NCBI GenBank assembly: GCA_902768325.1
Contig: CACXKY010000033.1
Location: 1 to 34,340 of the forward strand
DNA length: 34,340 bases
Reading direction: 5' to 3'
Source of the DNA: Fibrobacter succinogenes
GTDB taxonomy: Bacteria; Fibrobacterota; Fibrobacteria; Fibrobacterales; Fibrobacteraceae
The notes beneath the pieces are model-generated. The model had not been told where the DNA came from. It ran no database searches and saw nothing but the letters and a program-made list of their open reading frames with translations. The position numbers and the translations under genes were made by a program. Positions 14,981-22,167 of the stretch are shown in pieces (position 1 is the first letter of the stretch; the number at the start of each line of letters is the position of its first letter).

Positions 14981-16101
14981 TTGAATATCGACTGAACGGC
15001 CCCGTGTCCCAGGAACGACAGCGCATCCGCCTGATGGCGGCGCTTCGTGAGAATCGCTTTCCGCAAGCGATCTTGATTGACGGTCCTGTGGGCATCGGCA
15101 AGAAGGCGCTGGCCATCGAGGTGGCCAAGGCGCTCCAGTGCAGCGACCCGGGCTTGAGGCCCTGCGGGCATTGCTTTGGCTGCAAGATGGCCGTCGACCA
15201 GGGCGTGACCGAAAACTGGGTCGTCCCTATGGAAAGCAAGGAAGCCCACGCCAAGAGTGCCGACGAGGTTTCTGCGGGGAGTTCCGCCAAGACGGTCCAG
15301 GATTTCAAGCAGGCCTACATCGAAGAAATTTTCAAGAACCCGTACCGCATTGACATATTCAGCGCCGGTGCCGAAATCTCGGTCGGGCTCATCCGTTCCA
15401 TGACCGCGGCCTTTGCGCTCAAGGGCGACCGCGTCCGTGTCGTCATTGTGGCCGAGGCGGACCGCATGAACGACTCCGCGTCGAACGCCTTCCTGAAAAC
15501 GCTCGAAGACGTCCCGCCGAACACCTATTTCATCTTGACGACCTCGTCCCGCGAAAAGATGCTGCAGACGATTCGCAGCCGCTGCCTCGCCTTGCACCTG
15601 CTGCCTTTATCCGACGAAGAAGTCCGGAGCGAAGCGATCCGCATGCTGGGCGAAGACGCCGATCCGGACGAAGTGACCGAAGATGCGGTGGGCCTTGCGG
15701 TCGGCTCTCCAGGGAAGGCGCTGTACTATGTGGGCGCCGGCAAGAGGTGGTGCGAGATGTCCGCCTCGTTCGTAAAGTATTCCCTGCTGTCGCAGTACTA
15801 CGAACTGTTCGAGATGCTTTCCGAGGCCGAACTGGAAGATGCCGCCGAGGCGAACCGCTTCCTCGAGGTGCTGTCGTTCCTCCTTTCCGATTTGATGCGT
15901 GCGAAGTCCGGCGCCAAGCTGCGCATTCCCGCGACGACCGCGCTTGTGAATATCGATGCGTTCCCGCAGGTCGATGTCCCTGCCCTCGAACGGGCGCTTG
16001 CGACGGTCCAAGAGACGATGAGCCGCATTGCGAGCCGCCGAACGTCGCCGATGGTGCTGCTGCAGTCTCTGTCCATCAAGCTTTTTGAGGGGTGCAGGTA
16101 A
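14977..16101 (+). CDS. holB: DNA polymerase III subunit delta' (clamp loader)
   Basis: A 374-residue AAA+ clamp-loader subunit. The Walker A position reads GPVGIGKKAL (around 36-45) with Lys where ATP-binding subunits have Ser/Thr, consistent with the non-hydrolysing delta' subunit. The zinc module cysteines are C55, C63, C66 and C69. The sensor 1 and SRC region NAFLKTLEDVPPNTYFILTT...IRSRC is clear. An insertion rich in Ala/Lys/Glu (~85-115) between the zinc module and the core is longer than in E. coli. The start ATG overlaps the envC stop as ATGA; the frame runs open to 14962 but only within envC. The stop shares one base with the recJ start. Confidence 0.92.
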   Translation: MIEYRLNGPVSQERQRIRLMAALRENRFPQAILIDGPVGIGKKALAIEVAKALQCSDPGLRPCGHCFGCKMAVDQGVTENWVVPMESKEAHAKSADEVSAGSSAKTVQDFKQAYIEEIFKNPYRIDIFSAGAEISVGLIRSMTAAFALKGDRVRVVIVAEADRMNDSASNAFLKTLEDVPPNTYFILTTSSREKMLQTIRSRCLALHLLPLSDEEVRSEAIRMLGEDADPDEVTEDAVGLAVGSPGKALYYVGAGKRWCEMSASFVKYSLLSQYYELFEMLSEAELEDAAEANRFLEVLSFLLSDLMRAKSGAKLRIPATTALVNIDAFPQVDVPALERALATVQETMSRIASRRTSPMVLLQSLSIKLFEGCR

Positions 16102-17831
16102 TGGAAGACCTGGTCGCATCCACGCTCTCGCAAGAACTGAAGATACCCCACCTGGTGGCGCGGTTTCTCGTTTCGCGCGGTGTGAAAAATGCGTACGATG
16201 CGAACCGAATCCTCTGCGGCTCCAAGGACGATGTCTTGGACCCGATGCGCATCATGGGGATGGAAGGGGCTATCGAATGGATCCTGCACGTCCGCGACCT
16301 CCACGAAAAGGTGTTCATCTTTGGCGACTACGACCTGGACGGCGTGACCTCGGTGACGCTCTTGAGCCGCGGCCTCGGCGAAATCGGTGTGGAAACCGAA
16401 TGGCGCTTGCCGAACCGCTTTGGCGACGGTTACGGGCTTTCCATGTCTGCGGTCGACGAGATGTACGAAGCCGGTGCGCGCTATGTGATTACCGTAGATA
16501 CGGGTATTACCGCTAACGAAGAAATCGCCCATGCCAAGGAACTCGGCATGGCGGTGATGGTCATGGACCACCACCAGCCCAGCGGCGAAGGACTCCCTAC
16601 CTGTGATGTGCTGCTCGATCCGCACCAGGAAGGTGATACGTATCCGAACCCGGAACTGTGCGGGGTAGGCGTTTCGTACAAGTTCATGTGCGCTCTCTAC
16701 GCGAAACTCGGGCTCCCCATGCCGGAAAAGTTTTTGGACCTCGTCGCGCTCGGAACATTGGCCGACCTCGTCCAGATGACTCCTGAAAACCGCTATTTCA
16801 CCAAGTCCGGTTTGCGCCAGTTGCAGAAAAGCGAATGGCCCGGACTGCAGTCGATGTACATGAGCCTGATGAAGCCGGGCAGCCCCGTCGGTGGCATCGA
16901 CGTGATGTACAAGATTGCCCCGCTCTTGAACGCGCCGGGGCGTATGGAACGTCCGGACCCGGCCCTAAAGCTTTTGCTTTGTAGCGACCGCAAGGACGCC
17001 CCGGCCCTGCTCGCCGAACTCAAGGACTGGAATTCCCGCCGCAAGCAGAAAGAAGCCGAGATTACGGAAATGGCCGTAGAGCAGGTCGCCAAGGTCTATG
17101 GCGATAAGCTCCCCACGGTCCTCGTCGTGTCGGGCGAGAACTGGCACGTAGGTGTCATCGGGATTGTTTCCGCCAAGTTGGCGCAGGAATACGGGCGCCC
17201 GGCCGCGGTACTCTCCGTGACGGACGGCATTGCGCATGCAAGCGCCCGAGCGGTCCCCGGATTCAACTGGCACAAGGCGCTTTTCGAATGCCGCGACCTC
17301 TTTGACCGCTGGGGCGGCCATGCCAATGCCGCCGGATTCTCTTTACCGGCAAGCAAGATCGACGAGCTGCGTGCACGTCTCGAGGAATCGGCCAGGGAGC
17401 AGGGGTACACCGGCGAGACCGCCGTGACCGATGAAGTCCATTCCTTCGACATCAAGATTGCTTTGCGTGAACTCGTAGTCGATGGCCTGCAGAACGTAGA
17501 ACCTTCCGCGGTGCGGTTTCCCGCACAGACCCGCGAACATACGGTCCTTGAATACTTCGACTTGATGGAACCCTTCGGCGGGAACTTCCCGTACCCGACG
17601 TTCCGCGCCGACGACGTGAAGGTGCATCGCCTCCGTGAACTCCGTGGCGGCCACCTCCAGATGGAAATTTCCCAGGCGGGTAGCCGTCTCTACCCGGCAA
17701 TCGCGTTCGGCCTCCGCAAGAGCAAGTCAAAAATCGGTACGAACCAGAAGGTCTCCATCGTTTTTGAACCGACCTGGAACTACTATAACGGGCGCAAGTC
17801 CCTCCAGCTCTGCGTCAAGTCCATCGAGTAG
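16101..17831 (+). CDS. recJ: Single-stranded-DNA-specific exonuclease RecJ
   Basis: A 576-residue DHH-family 5'-3' exonuclease. Motif I is FGDYDLDGVT with D76, D78 and D80. Motif III is MVMDHHQP with D156-H157-H158. The segment LGTLADLVQM follows, and the DHHA1 domain carries GGHANAAGF at ~405-407. A C-terminal OB-like region follows. It acts in recombination repair (RecF pathway), mismatch repair and fork restart. ATG 16101 shares its A with the holB TAA stop. Length is typical. Confidence 0.95.
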   Translation: MEDLVASTLSQELKIPHLVARFLVSRGVKNAYDANRILCGSKDDVLDPMRIMGMEGAIEWILHVRDLHEKVFIFGDYDLDGVTSVTLLSRGLGEIGVETEWRLPNRFGDGYGLSMSAVDEMYEAGARYVITVDTGITANEEIAHAKELGMAVMVMDHHQPSGEGLPTCDVLLDPHQEGDTYPNPELCGVGVSYKFMCALYAKLGLPMPEKFLDLVALGTLADLVQMTPENRYFTKSGLRQLQKSEWPGLQSMYMSLMKPGSPVGGIDVMYKIAPLLNAPGRMERPDPALKLLLCSDRKDAPALLAELKDWNSRRKQKEAEITEMAVEQVAKVYGDKLPTVLVVSGENWHVGVIGIVSAKLAQEYGRPAAVLSVTDGIAHASARAVPGFNWHKALFECRDLFDRWGGHANAAGFSLPASKIDELRARLEESAREQGYTGETAVTDEVHSFDIKIALRELVVDGLQNVEPSAVRFPAQTREHTVLEYFDLMEPFGGNFPYPTFRADDVKVHRLRELRGGHLQMEISQAGSRLYPAIAFGLRKSKSKIGTNQKVSIVFEPTWNYYNGRKSLQLCVKSIE

Positions 17832-17837
17832 GCGCGT

Positions 17838-18365
17838 ATGTTCCGTCGCAACTTTCCGCTGATTGTGATGTTCCTGCTGTTTGCGGGAATGCTGTACGTG
17901 CTGTTCAGCGTGCCGCGCTTTGTCCCCGAACCGGTGGTTCCCATAGTCCCTGAACCCGAAGAAGACCCTGCCGGCTTTAGCGGGCGCGTCGTGATGCCCG
18001 GTATCGAGGACATTTACATCTTGGACAATTCTGCCGGCAGGGATATCGCCCAGCTGGAAAAGTTCCTGAGTGGCCGTGCCGCAGGCCTGCACTACCTTGC
18101 CGCGGAACACTTCCGCGAACTGCGCAAGTCCCGCCGTTCCTCTTCGAAAAAGCATTCCGGGACCGACGATATTTTGGTCGGGGTCCGCATGACGCTTGAT
18201 TCCCTGGGGCAGTTTACGCTCAACGAGTTCGTCTTTTCCAATACGGACGACGAGACCTTCAAGAAGGCTTTTTCGGACCACGTACAGTATTACTGGCGCT
18301 ACCCGAAGAGCGACACCGGTAAACTCGAGTTCTGGATTCCTATCCGCTGGATGGCGGAATACTAA
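17838..18365 (+). CDS. Membrane-anchored protein with TonB/AgmX-like C-terminal domain
   Basis: A 175-residue protein with an N-terminal transmembrane anchor (~8-25), a Pro-rich linker (RFVPEPVVPIVPEPEEDP) and a C-terminal domain. The C-terminal pattern ILVGVRMTLDSLGQFTLNEFVFSNTDDETF...YYWRYPKS...LEFWIPIRW resembles the TonB/AgmX C-terminal fold. This is a pattern-level match only. No ExbB/ExbD genes are nearby. It starts 6 nt after recJ, so it is the last gene of the ftsX operon. Its stop codon overlaps the stop of the convergent gene by 3 bp. Confidence 0.7.
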   Translation: MFRRNFPLIVMFLLFAGMLYVLFSVPRFVPEPVVPIVPEPEEDPAGFSGRVVMPGIEDIYILDNSAGRDIAQLEKFLSGRAAGLHYLAAEHFRELRKSRRSSSKKHSGTDDILVGVRMTLDSLGQFTLNEFVFSNTDDETFKKAFSDHVQYYWRYPKSDTGKLEFWIPIRWMAEY

Positions 18366-18787
18366 GCTTTCAGGATCTTCAGCAGCTGTTCCGAACGCTT
18401 CTCGATCAAGATGAAGGCTTCGAACATGCGTGCTTCACGCCACTTGGTGAGGTACTTGGCGCGCCAATCCGCGGCGACCGTATCCGGTGCCTCGGGGCCG
18501 TTTTCATTGCGGTACCACACTTCCTTGGTGATTTCCTTGATGATGTCGCCCATCTCGGCCGCGGGCTGCAGCGAGCCCTTGCAGAGGAGCAAAGCCCTCA
18601 GGTTGTCGAGCAGGATTTCGTCGGTCGGATTGTCGGAATCGTCGCGGGCGCAGTCCCAAATCTCACCACGGTGGCGCTCGGTCCAGCCCATGAGATGTTC
18701 TTCTGTCTTTTTCAGTTCGCCCTTGGCGAGCTTTTCTTCTACCGCCTCGCGCGGGTAGTAGATGCTGTTAGGATAGAATTCGATCAT
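18362..18787 (-). CDS. Hypothetical protein, soluble, Glu/Lys-rich helical
   Basis: A 141-residue protein with no signal peptide or membrane segment, predicted mainly helical. Notable segments are WTERHRGEIWDCARDDSDNPTDEILLDNL and the C-terminal KWREARMFEAFILIEKRSEQLLKIL. No family recognised. The start ATG at 18787 has GAGG about 7 nt upstream. It begins only 23 nt downstream of tRNA-Leu on the same strand without a clear hairpin terminator, so it is probably read from the tRNA promoter. Confidence 0.72.
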   Translation of the reverse strand: MIEFYPNSIYYPREAVEEKLAKGELKKTEEHLMGWTERHRGEIWDCARDDSDNPTDEILLDNLRALLLCKGSLQPAAEMGDIIKEITKEVWYRNENGPEAPDTVAADWRAKYLTKWREARMFEAFILIEKRSEQLLKILKA

Positions 18788-18810
18788 GTGCGACCTCGCT
18801 TAAAAAACAA

Positions 18811-18893
<83 letters not shown>

Positions 18894-18909
18894 AGGTTGT
18901 GCAGGGCAC

Positions 18910-18915
18910 AATATA
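18910..18915 (-). promoter_or_regulatory. -10 element of tRNA-Leu
   Basis: On the minus strand TATATT lies 16 nt before the tRNA 5' end at 18893. The -35 is not near consensus. The gap to the divergent -10 at 18949 is 33 bp. Confidence 0.5.
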
Positions 18916-18948
18916 GCAAATTATGGCCGACGGTCGTCTTTGGATTGC

Positions 18949-18954
18949 TACATT
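18949..18954 (+). promoter_or_regulatory. -10-like element 6 nt before ATG 18961, possibly leaderless
   Basis: TACATT, then 6 nt (GTATAC), then ATG. No Shine-Dalgarno and no good -35. Confidence 0.4.
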
Positions 18955-18960
18955 GTATAC

Positions 18961-19488
18961 ATGAAGTTTTCGATTTTACCGCTTTTGGCCGCTTTATGCG
19001 CCGTGCCAGCCCTGGCCTATGACGGCGACATGGATATCTACCACGAATTCAAGGAAGAACTTTCGCTTGTGCGTGACGGCTACGTGTCTTGTCTCAACAT
19101 GGCCATGGAAAACGCTACGGAAAACGATGCGGAGGGCTGGTTCAAGCTGCGCGACAAGGGCGGGGCCGCCACCTGGGCCGACCTCGAGTACGACCCGCCG
19201 GCCAAGGAGCAATTGCCGCACCTTACCCTCAAGGAAGCTCCCTACGGGTTCCAGATCAGCGGTGCCGACGGCGCCTACAAGGTAGATGCGAAGGTCCGCG
19301 TGGTGACTCGCGATACGGATATTTTCTACGACGTGCAGTTTGCCAAGGGCAGCAATGCCCCCGGGAAGGAAATCTTTGGCGAGGTTTTCCGCAACGACCG
19401 TGTCGTCTTTTACGACGAATCCACCCCCTGCAAACGCAAGTCGGTCACCTGCATCCATGAGTATGCGCAAGGGACGCTCGGGAAGTAG
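18961..19488 (+). CDS. Secreted hypothetical protein
   Basis: A 175-residue protein with a clear signal peptide ([19 protein letters not shown], cut before YDGD). The mature part is about 156 residues and contains three Cys (in YVSCLN, TPCKR and VTCIH), two of them close together near the C-terminus, suggesting a disulfide. No family recognised. The ATG at 18961 gives the signal peptide; an in-frame extension to 18940 would overlap the -10-like box. It is monocistronic and upstream of, but separate from, the pilin cluster; a weak A/T-rich stem and a T-run (19556-19563) lie in between. Confidence 0.78.
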   Translation: MKFSILPLLAALCAVPALAYDGDMDIYHEFKEELSLVRDGYVSCLNMAMENATENDAEGWFKLRDKGGAATWADLEYDPPAKEQLPHLTLKEAPYGFQISGADGAYKVDAKVRVVTRDTDIFYDVQFAKGSNAPGKEIFGEVFRNDRVVFYDESTPCKRKSVTCIHEYAQGTLGK

Positions 19489-19566
19489 AAAATGTGATTT
19501 TTGACGAAAAAATGGCGGAAATCACCGGAAGTAAAAAAAAATTTACCGCTGACGCTTTTTTTTGTA

Positions 19567-19607
19567 TATATTTAAATTGCCTGTTGACAGGTCTTGTAAT
19601 CGAGGAG
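19567..19607 (+). promoter_or_regulatory. Promoter and leader of the pilin-like cluster
   Basis: TATATT (19567-19572) predicts a start near 19579. The leader holds a small hairpin CCTG-TTGA-CAGG (19580-19591) and a strong ribosome-binding site GAGGAG (19602-19607), 8 nt before ATG 19616. The -35 is poor (TTTACC at 19-nt spacing). Confidence 0.45.
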
Positions 19608-19615
19608 TGTTGCCG

Positions 19616-20164
19616 ATGAAGCTGGCTGATTATCCCGGAAAAAGGGGCGTTACCCTTGTTGAGGTTCTCGCGGTGGTGACCATCATGGGAATCCTTTCCG
19701 GTATTGGCGTCGCAGGCCTCAGGAACGCCATGATGAACAGCCGTATTAAAGATGCCGGTATCAACGTGACCGCCTTCATGGAGCGCGCTGCGAACGAAGC
19801 GACCCGCCTAAATTCAAAGGCGTGCGTCACGGTGAGCGGAAAGACGCTGAAGCTCTATAAGGGTGCATGCAATGTTAAGCATGCGAATACCGATCTGATT
19901 GACGATTTTACGCTTGAATCTGCGAATACGTTCCTCACGACGGGCAGCAGCGTGAACTGCCCGGACCTGCCTGCAGCCAAGAAGGCTCCTGCATCGAGTG
20001 TGCCGCTTGAACCCAAGATAGGCGTGTCTCCTGTTCCGGCGGGGTGCATCCTCGTCCGTTACGGTTCGTCCGATAGGTATGCGTCGATCATCAAGCTGTC
20101 GACTAAGTTTTCTGTGTATTATAAGTTGAGTTACGATTCCGGTTCAAGCTGGTTTGAGCCATAG
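19616..20164 (+). CDS. Type IV pilin-like minor subunit, GspH/FimT position
   Basis: A 182-residue prepilin-like protein. It has a short basic leader and a class III signal site KRG|VTLVEVLAVVTIMGILSG with Gly at -1 and Glu at +5. A hydrophobic N-terminal helix and a globular part with four Cys (KACVT, GACNV, VNCPD, AGCIL) follow. Prepilin peptidase would cut after the Gly. First of four consecutive pilin-like genes in the order expected of GspH-I-J-K minor pseudopilins or FimT/PilV/PilW/PilX. Strong Shine-Dalgarno. The open frame continues to 19562 but the extension has no ribosome-binding site. Confidence 0.85.
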   Translation: MKLADYPGKRGVTLVEVLAVVTIMGILSGIGVAGLRNAMMNSRIKDAGINVTAFMERAANEATRLNSKACVTVSGKTLKLYKGACNVKHANTDLIDDFTLESANTFLTTGSSVNCPDLPAAKKAPASSVPLEPKIGVSPVPAGCILVRYGSSDRYASIIKLSTKFSVYYKLSYDSGSSWFEP

Positions 20165-20172
20165 GTGGTGTT

Positions 20173-20643
20173 ATGGATAAACTCTTGAAAAATAGGAAGG
20201 GATTCGGTATAACGGAGGTGCTCGTATCTGCCTTCGTGTTAGGGCTCTTGTATATGGCGATTCTCCATATGCAGACGGGTAACCGCGAAGCCGTGTTGCG
20301 CATCCGTGGCCGCGATGGCGCCATCGAAGTAGCTCAGCAGGTGCTTGACTCGCTCAATCGCATCGGCCTCGCTTCCATTACCTCGGATCCGACCTCTTCG
20401 ACCAGCTATACCCTGGATCCGATTTCCCGTTCCTGGGAACGCGGTAGCAAGGTTGGCGGTGGCCATTCGACGATTGAGTACACTCCGACCGTGACGGTAT
20501 CGCCCACCAATGATTTCAAGGCAACAAACGAATCGAACTACGAGACGGTGAGCCACATCTATGCGAAGCAGGTGAACGTCCAGGTTTCATGGCAATTCAA
20601 GGGCTCCACGCAGTCCATAAACGTATCGTCCGTTATTCGGTAG
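20173..20643 (+). CDS. Type IV pilin-like minor subunit, GspI/PilV position
   Basis: A 156-residue prepilin-like protein starting 8 nt after the preceding stop. The class III signal site is KNRKG|FGITEVLVSAFVLGLLYMAI with Glu at +5. The body is a short beta-type domain without Cys. Its place after the GspH-like gene and before the GspJ-like gene supports a minor-pilin role in the tip complex of a type IV pilus or T2SS-like pseudopilus. Which of the two cannot be told, because no secretin, ATPase or platform gene is in the window. Confidence 0.85.
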   Translation: MDKLLKNRKGFGITEVLVSAFVLGLLYMAILHMQTGNREAVLRIRGRDGAIEVAQQVLDSLNRIGLASITSDPTSSTSYTLDPISRSWERGSKVGGGHSTIEYTPTVTVSPTNDFKATNESNYETVSHIYAKQVNVQVSWQFKGSTQSINVSSVIR

Positions 20644-20672
20644 CCTCGGCTGAAATTCGGCGGAGAACGCTT

Positions 20673-20754
20673 AAAATCACGTTTTTTTGACTCTTTCTAG
20701 GGAAAAACCTGGTTTTTAGCTCAAAAAGGGCAAGAATGGTGCAAAAAATCACGT
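20673..20754 (+). repeat. Intergenic direct repeat and palindrome between pilin-like genes 2 and 3
   Basis: AAAATCACGT occurs at 20673-20682 and again at 20745-20754. Between them AAAAACC-T-GGTTTTT (20703-20717) is a perfect 7-bp palindrome. Possible binding sites for a regulator of the downstream genes; they could also be chance in AT-rich DNA. Confidence 0.35.
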
Positions 20755-20796
20755 AGTTTGCGCCGCTATGCAAAAAAAAGTTTATTTTTCTTAGTA

Positions 20797-20827
20797 CGGA
20801 ATGTATGGGTAGCATTCCGGGTTTTTT
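20797..20827 (+). terminator. Terminator or attenuator hairpin between pilin-like genes 2 and 3
   Basis: A 7-bp stem CGGAATG/CATTCCG (20797-20803 with 20813-20819), loop of 9, then G and TTTTTT (20822-20827). It ends 28 nt before the next start codon. It could end the two-gene upstream unit or attenuate transcription into the large pilin-like genes. Confidence 0.55.
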
Positions 20828-20855
20828 GGTATGCGTAAAAGTGTATAAGGAACGT

Positions 20856-22158
20856 ATGATTATGGCAAGACGTGAACATCAGTTGGTCAAGGCGGGCTTC
20901 ACCCTCGTGGAGCTCCTGGTGTATATTGCCATCGTTGGCATTGTCGTTATCGTGGCTGGGCAGGCGTTTAGCAATTCCACCAAGATGCGTGTACGTACCC
21001 AGAGCATGTTGAAGGCTTCCGAAGTGGCGGAGAACGTGGCAAAGCTCGATGGAGTCCGCCGGTGCTGGCGTGGGTGGGGATAATTTCAGTGCGGTGAATG
21101 TTAACGTCTATATGAACGCTGAAGATGGCGACTCATCCTCTTTCAGTGTATCGAACGATAATACTTTTAGCGATTTCACCATGCGTCGTATCCGCTATGA
21201 CGGAAACGGCCATTATGTGGCTGTAGAAGAAGTGAACTGGTTTGTCGATAGCGATGTGCTCAAGAGGTCCTGCCGAACTATTGCGGGAACTGCGGATGCA
21301 GAAGACTGTGCTGGCGGAACCGCGGCGGCTGCCCGCAAGAGGGCTGTAGAGGTTGCATCGGGTGTGACGACGTTTAAGGTTATTCCTGCGATGCCTGGCG
21401 TGAGCGCTGGCGCTCAGGCTCAATTGTTCCCCCCCTGTACAGGAGGTTCGTGCACCGAGGAATTCCGATTGGAGGCCCGAACCGGGGAAGAAAACTTCAT
21501 GGGATTGACGATGACTCCTGCGGCAGACAACAAATCCGTTGTCCTATCCAACTTTGTAACGAATTACAAAATGGATGCAAACGATGAAAACAAAAACGGG
21601 CGTTTGGTGAACCAGGTGTATGTTACGGAAAATGTGAATGCGGTAGGTTCATGGAAAAACAAGTGCTACAAGTTTACGTTTGAACCGAAACAGGAATATG
21701 AACTTTCGTTTACTCTGACGGATGCGGGTGCCGTTGATGAAAAAATGCATTTGTTTGTGCCGGGTCGAGATTATATGTCGGTTGGTTTCCGTCTTGCGGA
21801 AAATGGTTCGCAACTGGTGGACTTGGAAGATTTTATGTTCTTCCCTCCGGCAGATGAGGATGCTACTGGAAAGCGTTCGATGCGGTTCAATGTGCCAAGG
21901 CGGGTTCAGAACGTCTGTATCGCCTTTTCTTTTGCAAGCTATTCACCGTTGGCGGCAAAGGGAAATTTGAATATTTCCGAAGTCAAATTAAAAAAGGTTG
22001 AAAGTGCCAACTACAAGTTTGAAGGTTCTGCAGCAATGACTGTTGCGGATAAGCAAAATGTAAAGGCTGTTCAGCTTGTGCTCGGTTTGAAAAGAAACGG
22101 AGAAGAGGGCCGTGATTCCCTTGTTGTCAGAATCCCGAGCAATGGTCCGAGAGACTAG
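20856..22158 (+). pseudogene. Pilin-like gene, GspJ/PilW position, interrupted by a +1 frame change
   Basis: The start region is intact: AAGGA at 20847-20851, ATG 20856 (or 20862), and a class III signal VKAG|FTLVELLVYIAIVGIVVIVAG with Glu at +5. That frame ends at a TAA at 21081-21083 after KLDGVRRCWRGWG. The next frame is open from 21013 to the TAG at 22156-22158 and continues the protein. Removing one G in GATGGAG (21048-21054) would restore AKLDESAGAGVGGDNFS and a protein of about 433 residues. No classical slippery heptamer is visible. Possible explanations are a recent mutation, a sequencing error, or a +1 recoding site. Confidence 0.75.
21049..22158 (+). CDS. Body of the GspJ/PilW-like protein (C-terminal frame)
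   Basis: 369 codons open in the shifted frame. The first ~130 residues have a pilin-type beta domain (FTMRRIRYDGNGHYVAVEEVNWFVDSDVL) with Cys residues in SCRTIAGTADAEDC. A second module of about 200 residues resembles a carbohydrate-binding-type jelly roll (KCYKFTFEPKQEYELSFTLTDAGAVDEKMHLFVPGRDYMSVGF...VQNVCIAFSFASYS); this is a fold-level impression. The end matches a pilin-type strand region (VKAVQLVLGLKRNGEEGRDSLVVRIP). The frame's own first ATG (21049) has no Shine-Dalgarno, so it is unlikely to be translated alone. Confidence 0.65.
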   Translation: MESAGAGVGGDNFSAVNVNVYMNAEDGDSSSFSVSNDNTFSDFTMRRIRYDGNGHYVAVEEVNWFVDSDVLKRSCRTIAGTADAEDCAGGTAAAARKRAVEVASGVTTFKVIPAMPGVSAGAQAQLFPPCTGGSCTEEFRLEARTGEENFMGLTMTPAADNKSVVLSNFVTNYKMDANDENKNGRLVNQVYVTENVNAVGSWKNKCYKFTFEPKQEYELSFTLTDAGAVDEKMHLFVPGRDYMSVGFRLAENGSQLVDLEDFMFFPPADEDATGKRSMRFNVPRRVQNVCIAFSFASYSPLAAKGNLNISEVKLKKVESANYKFEGSAAMTVADKQNVKAVQLVLGLKRNGEEGRDSLVVRIPSNGPRD

Positions 22159-22167
22159 GAGGAGATT

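Noticed and set aside
21013..21083. Programmed +1 frameshift as the only explanation for the GspJ-like gene
   Set aside because: No known slippery sequence, rare-codon stall or stimulatory hairpin was seen; kept only as one option next to mutation or sequence error.
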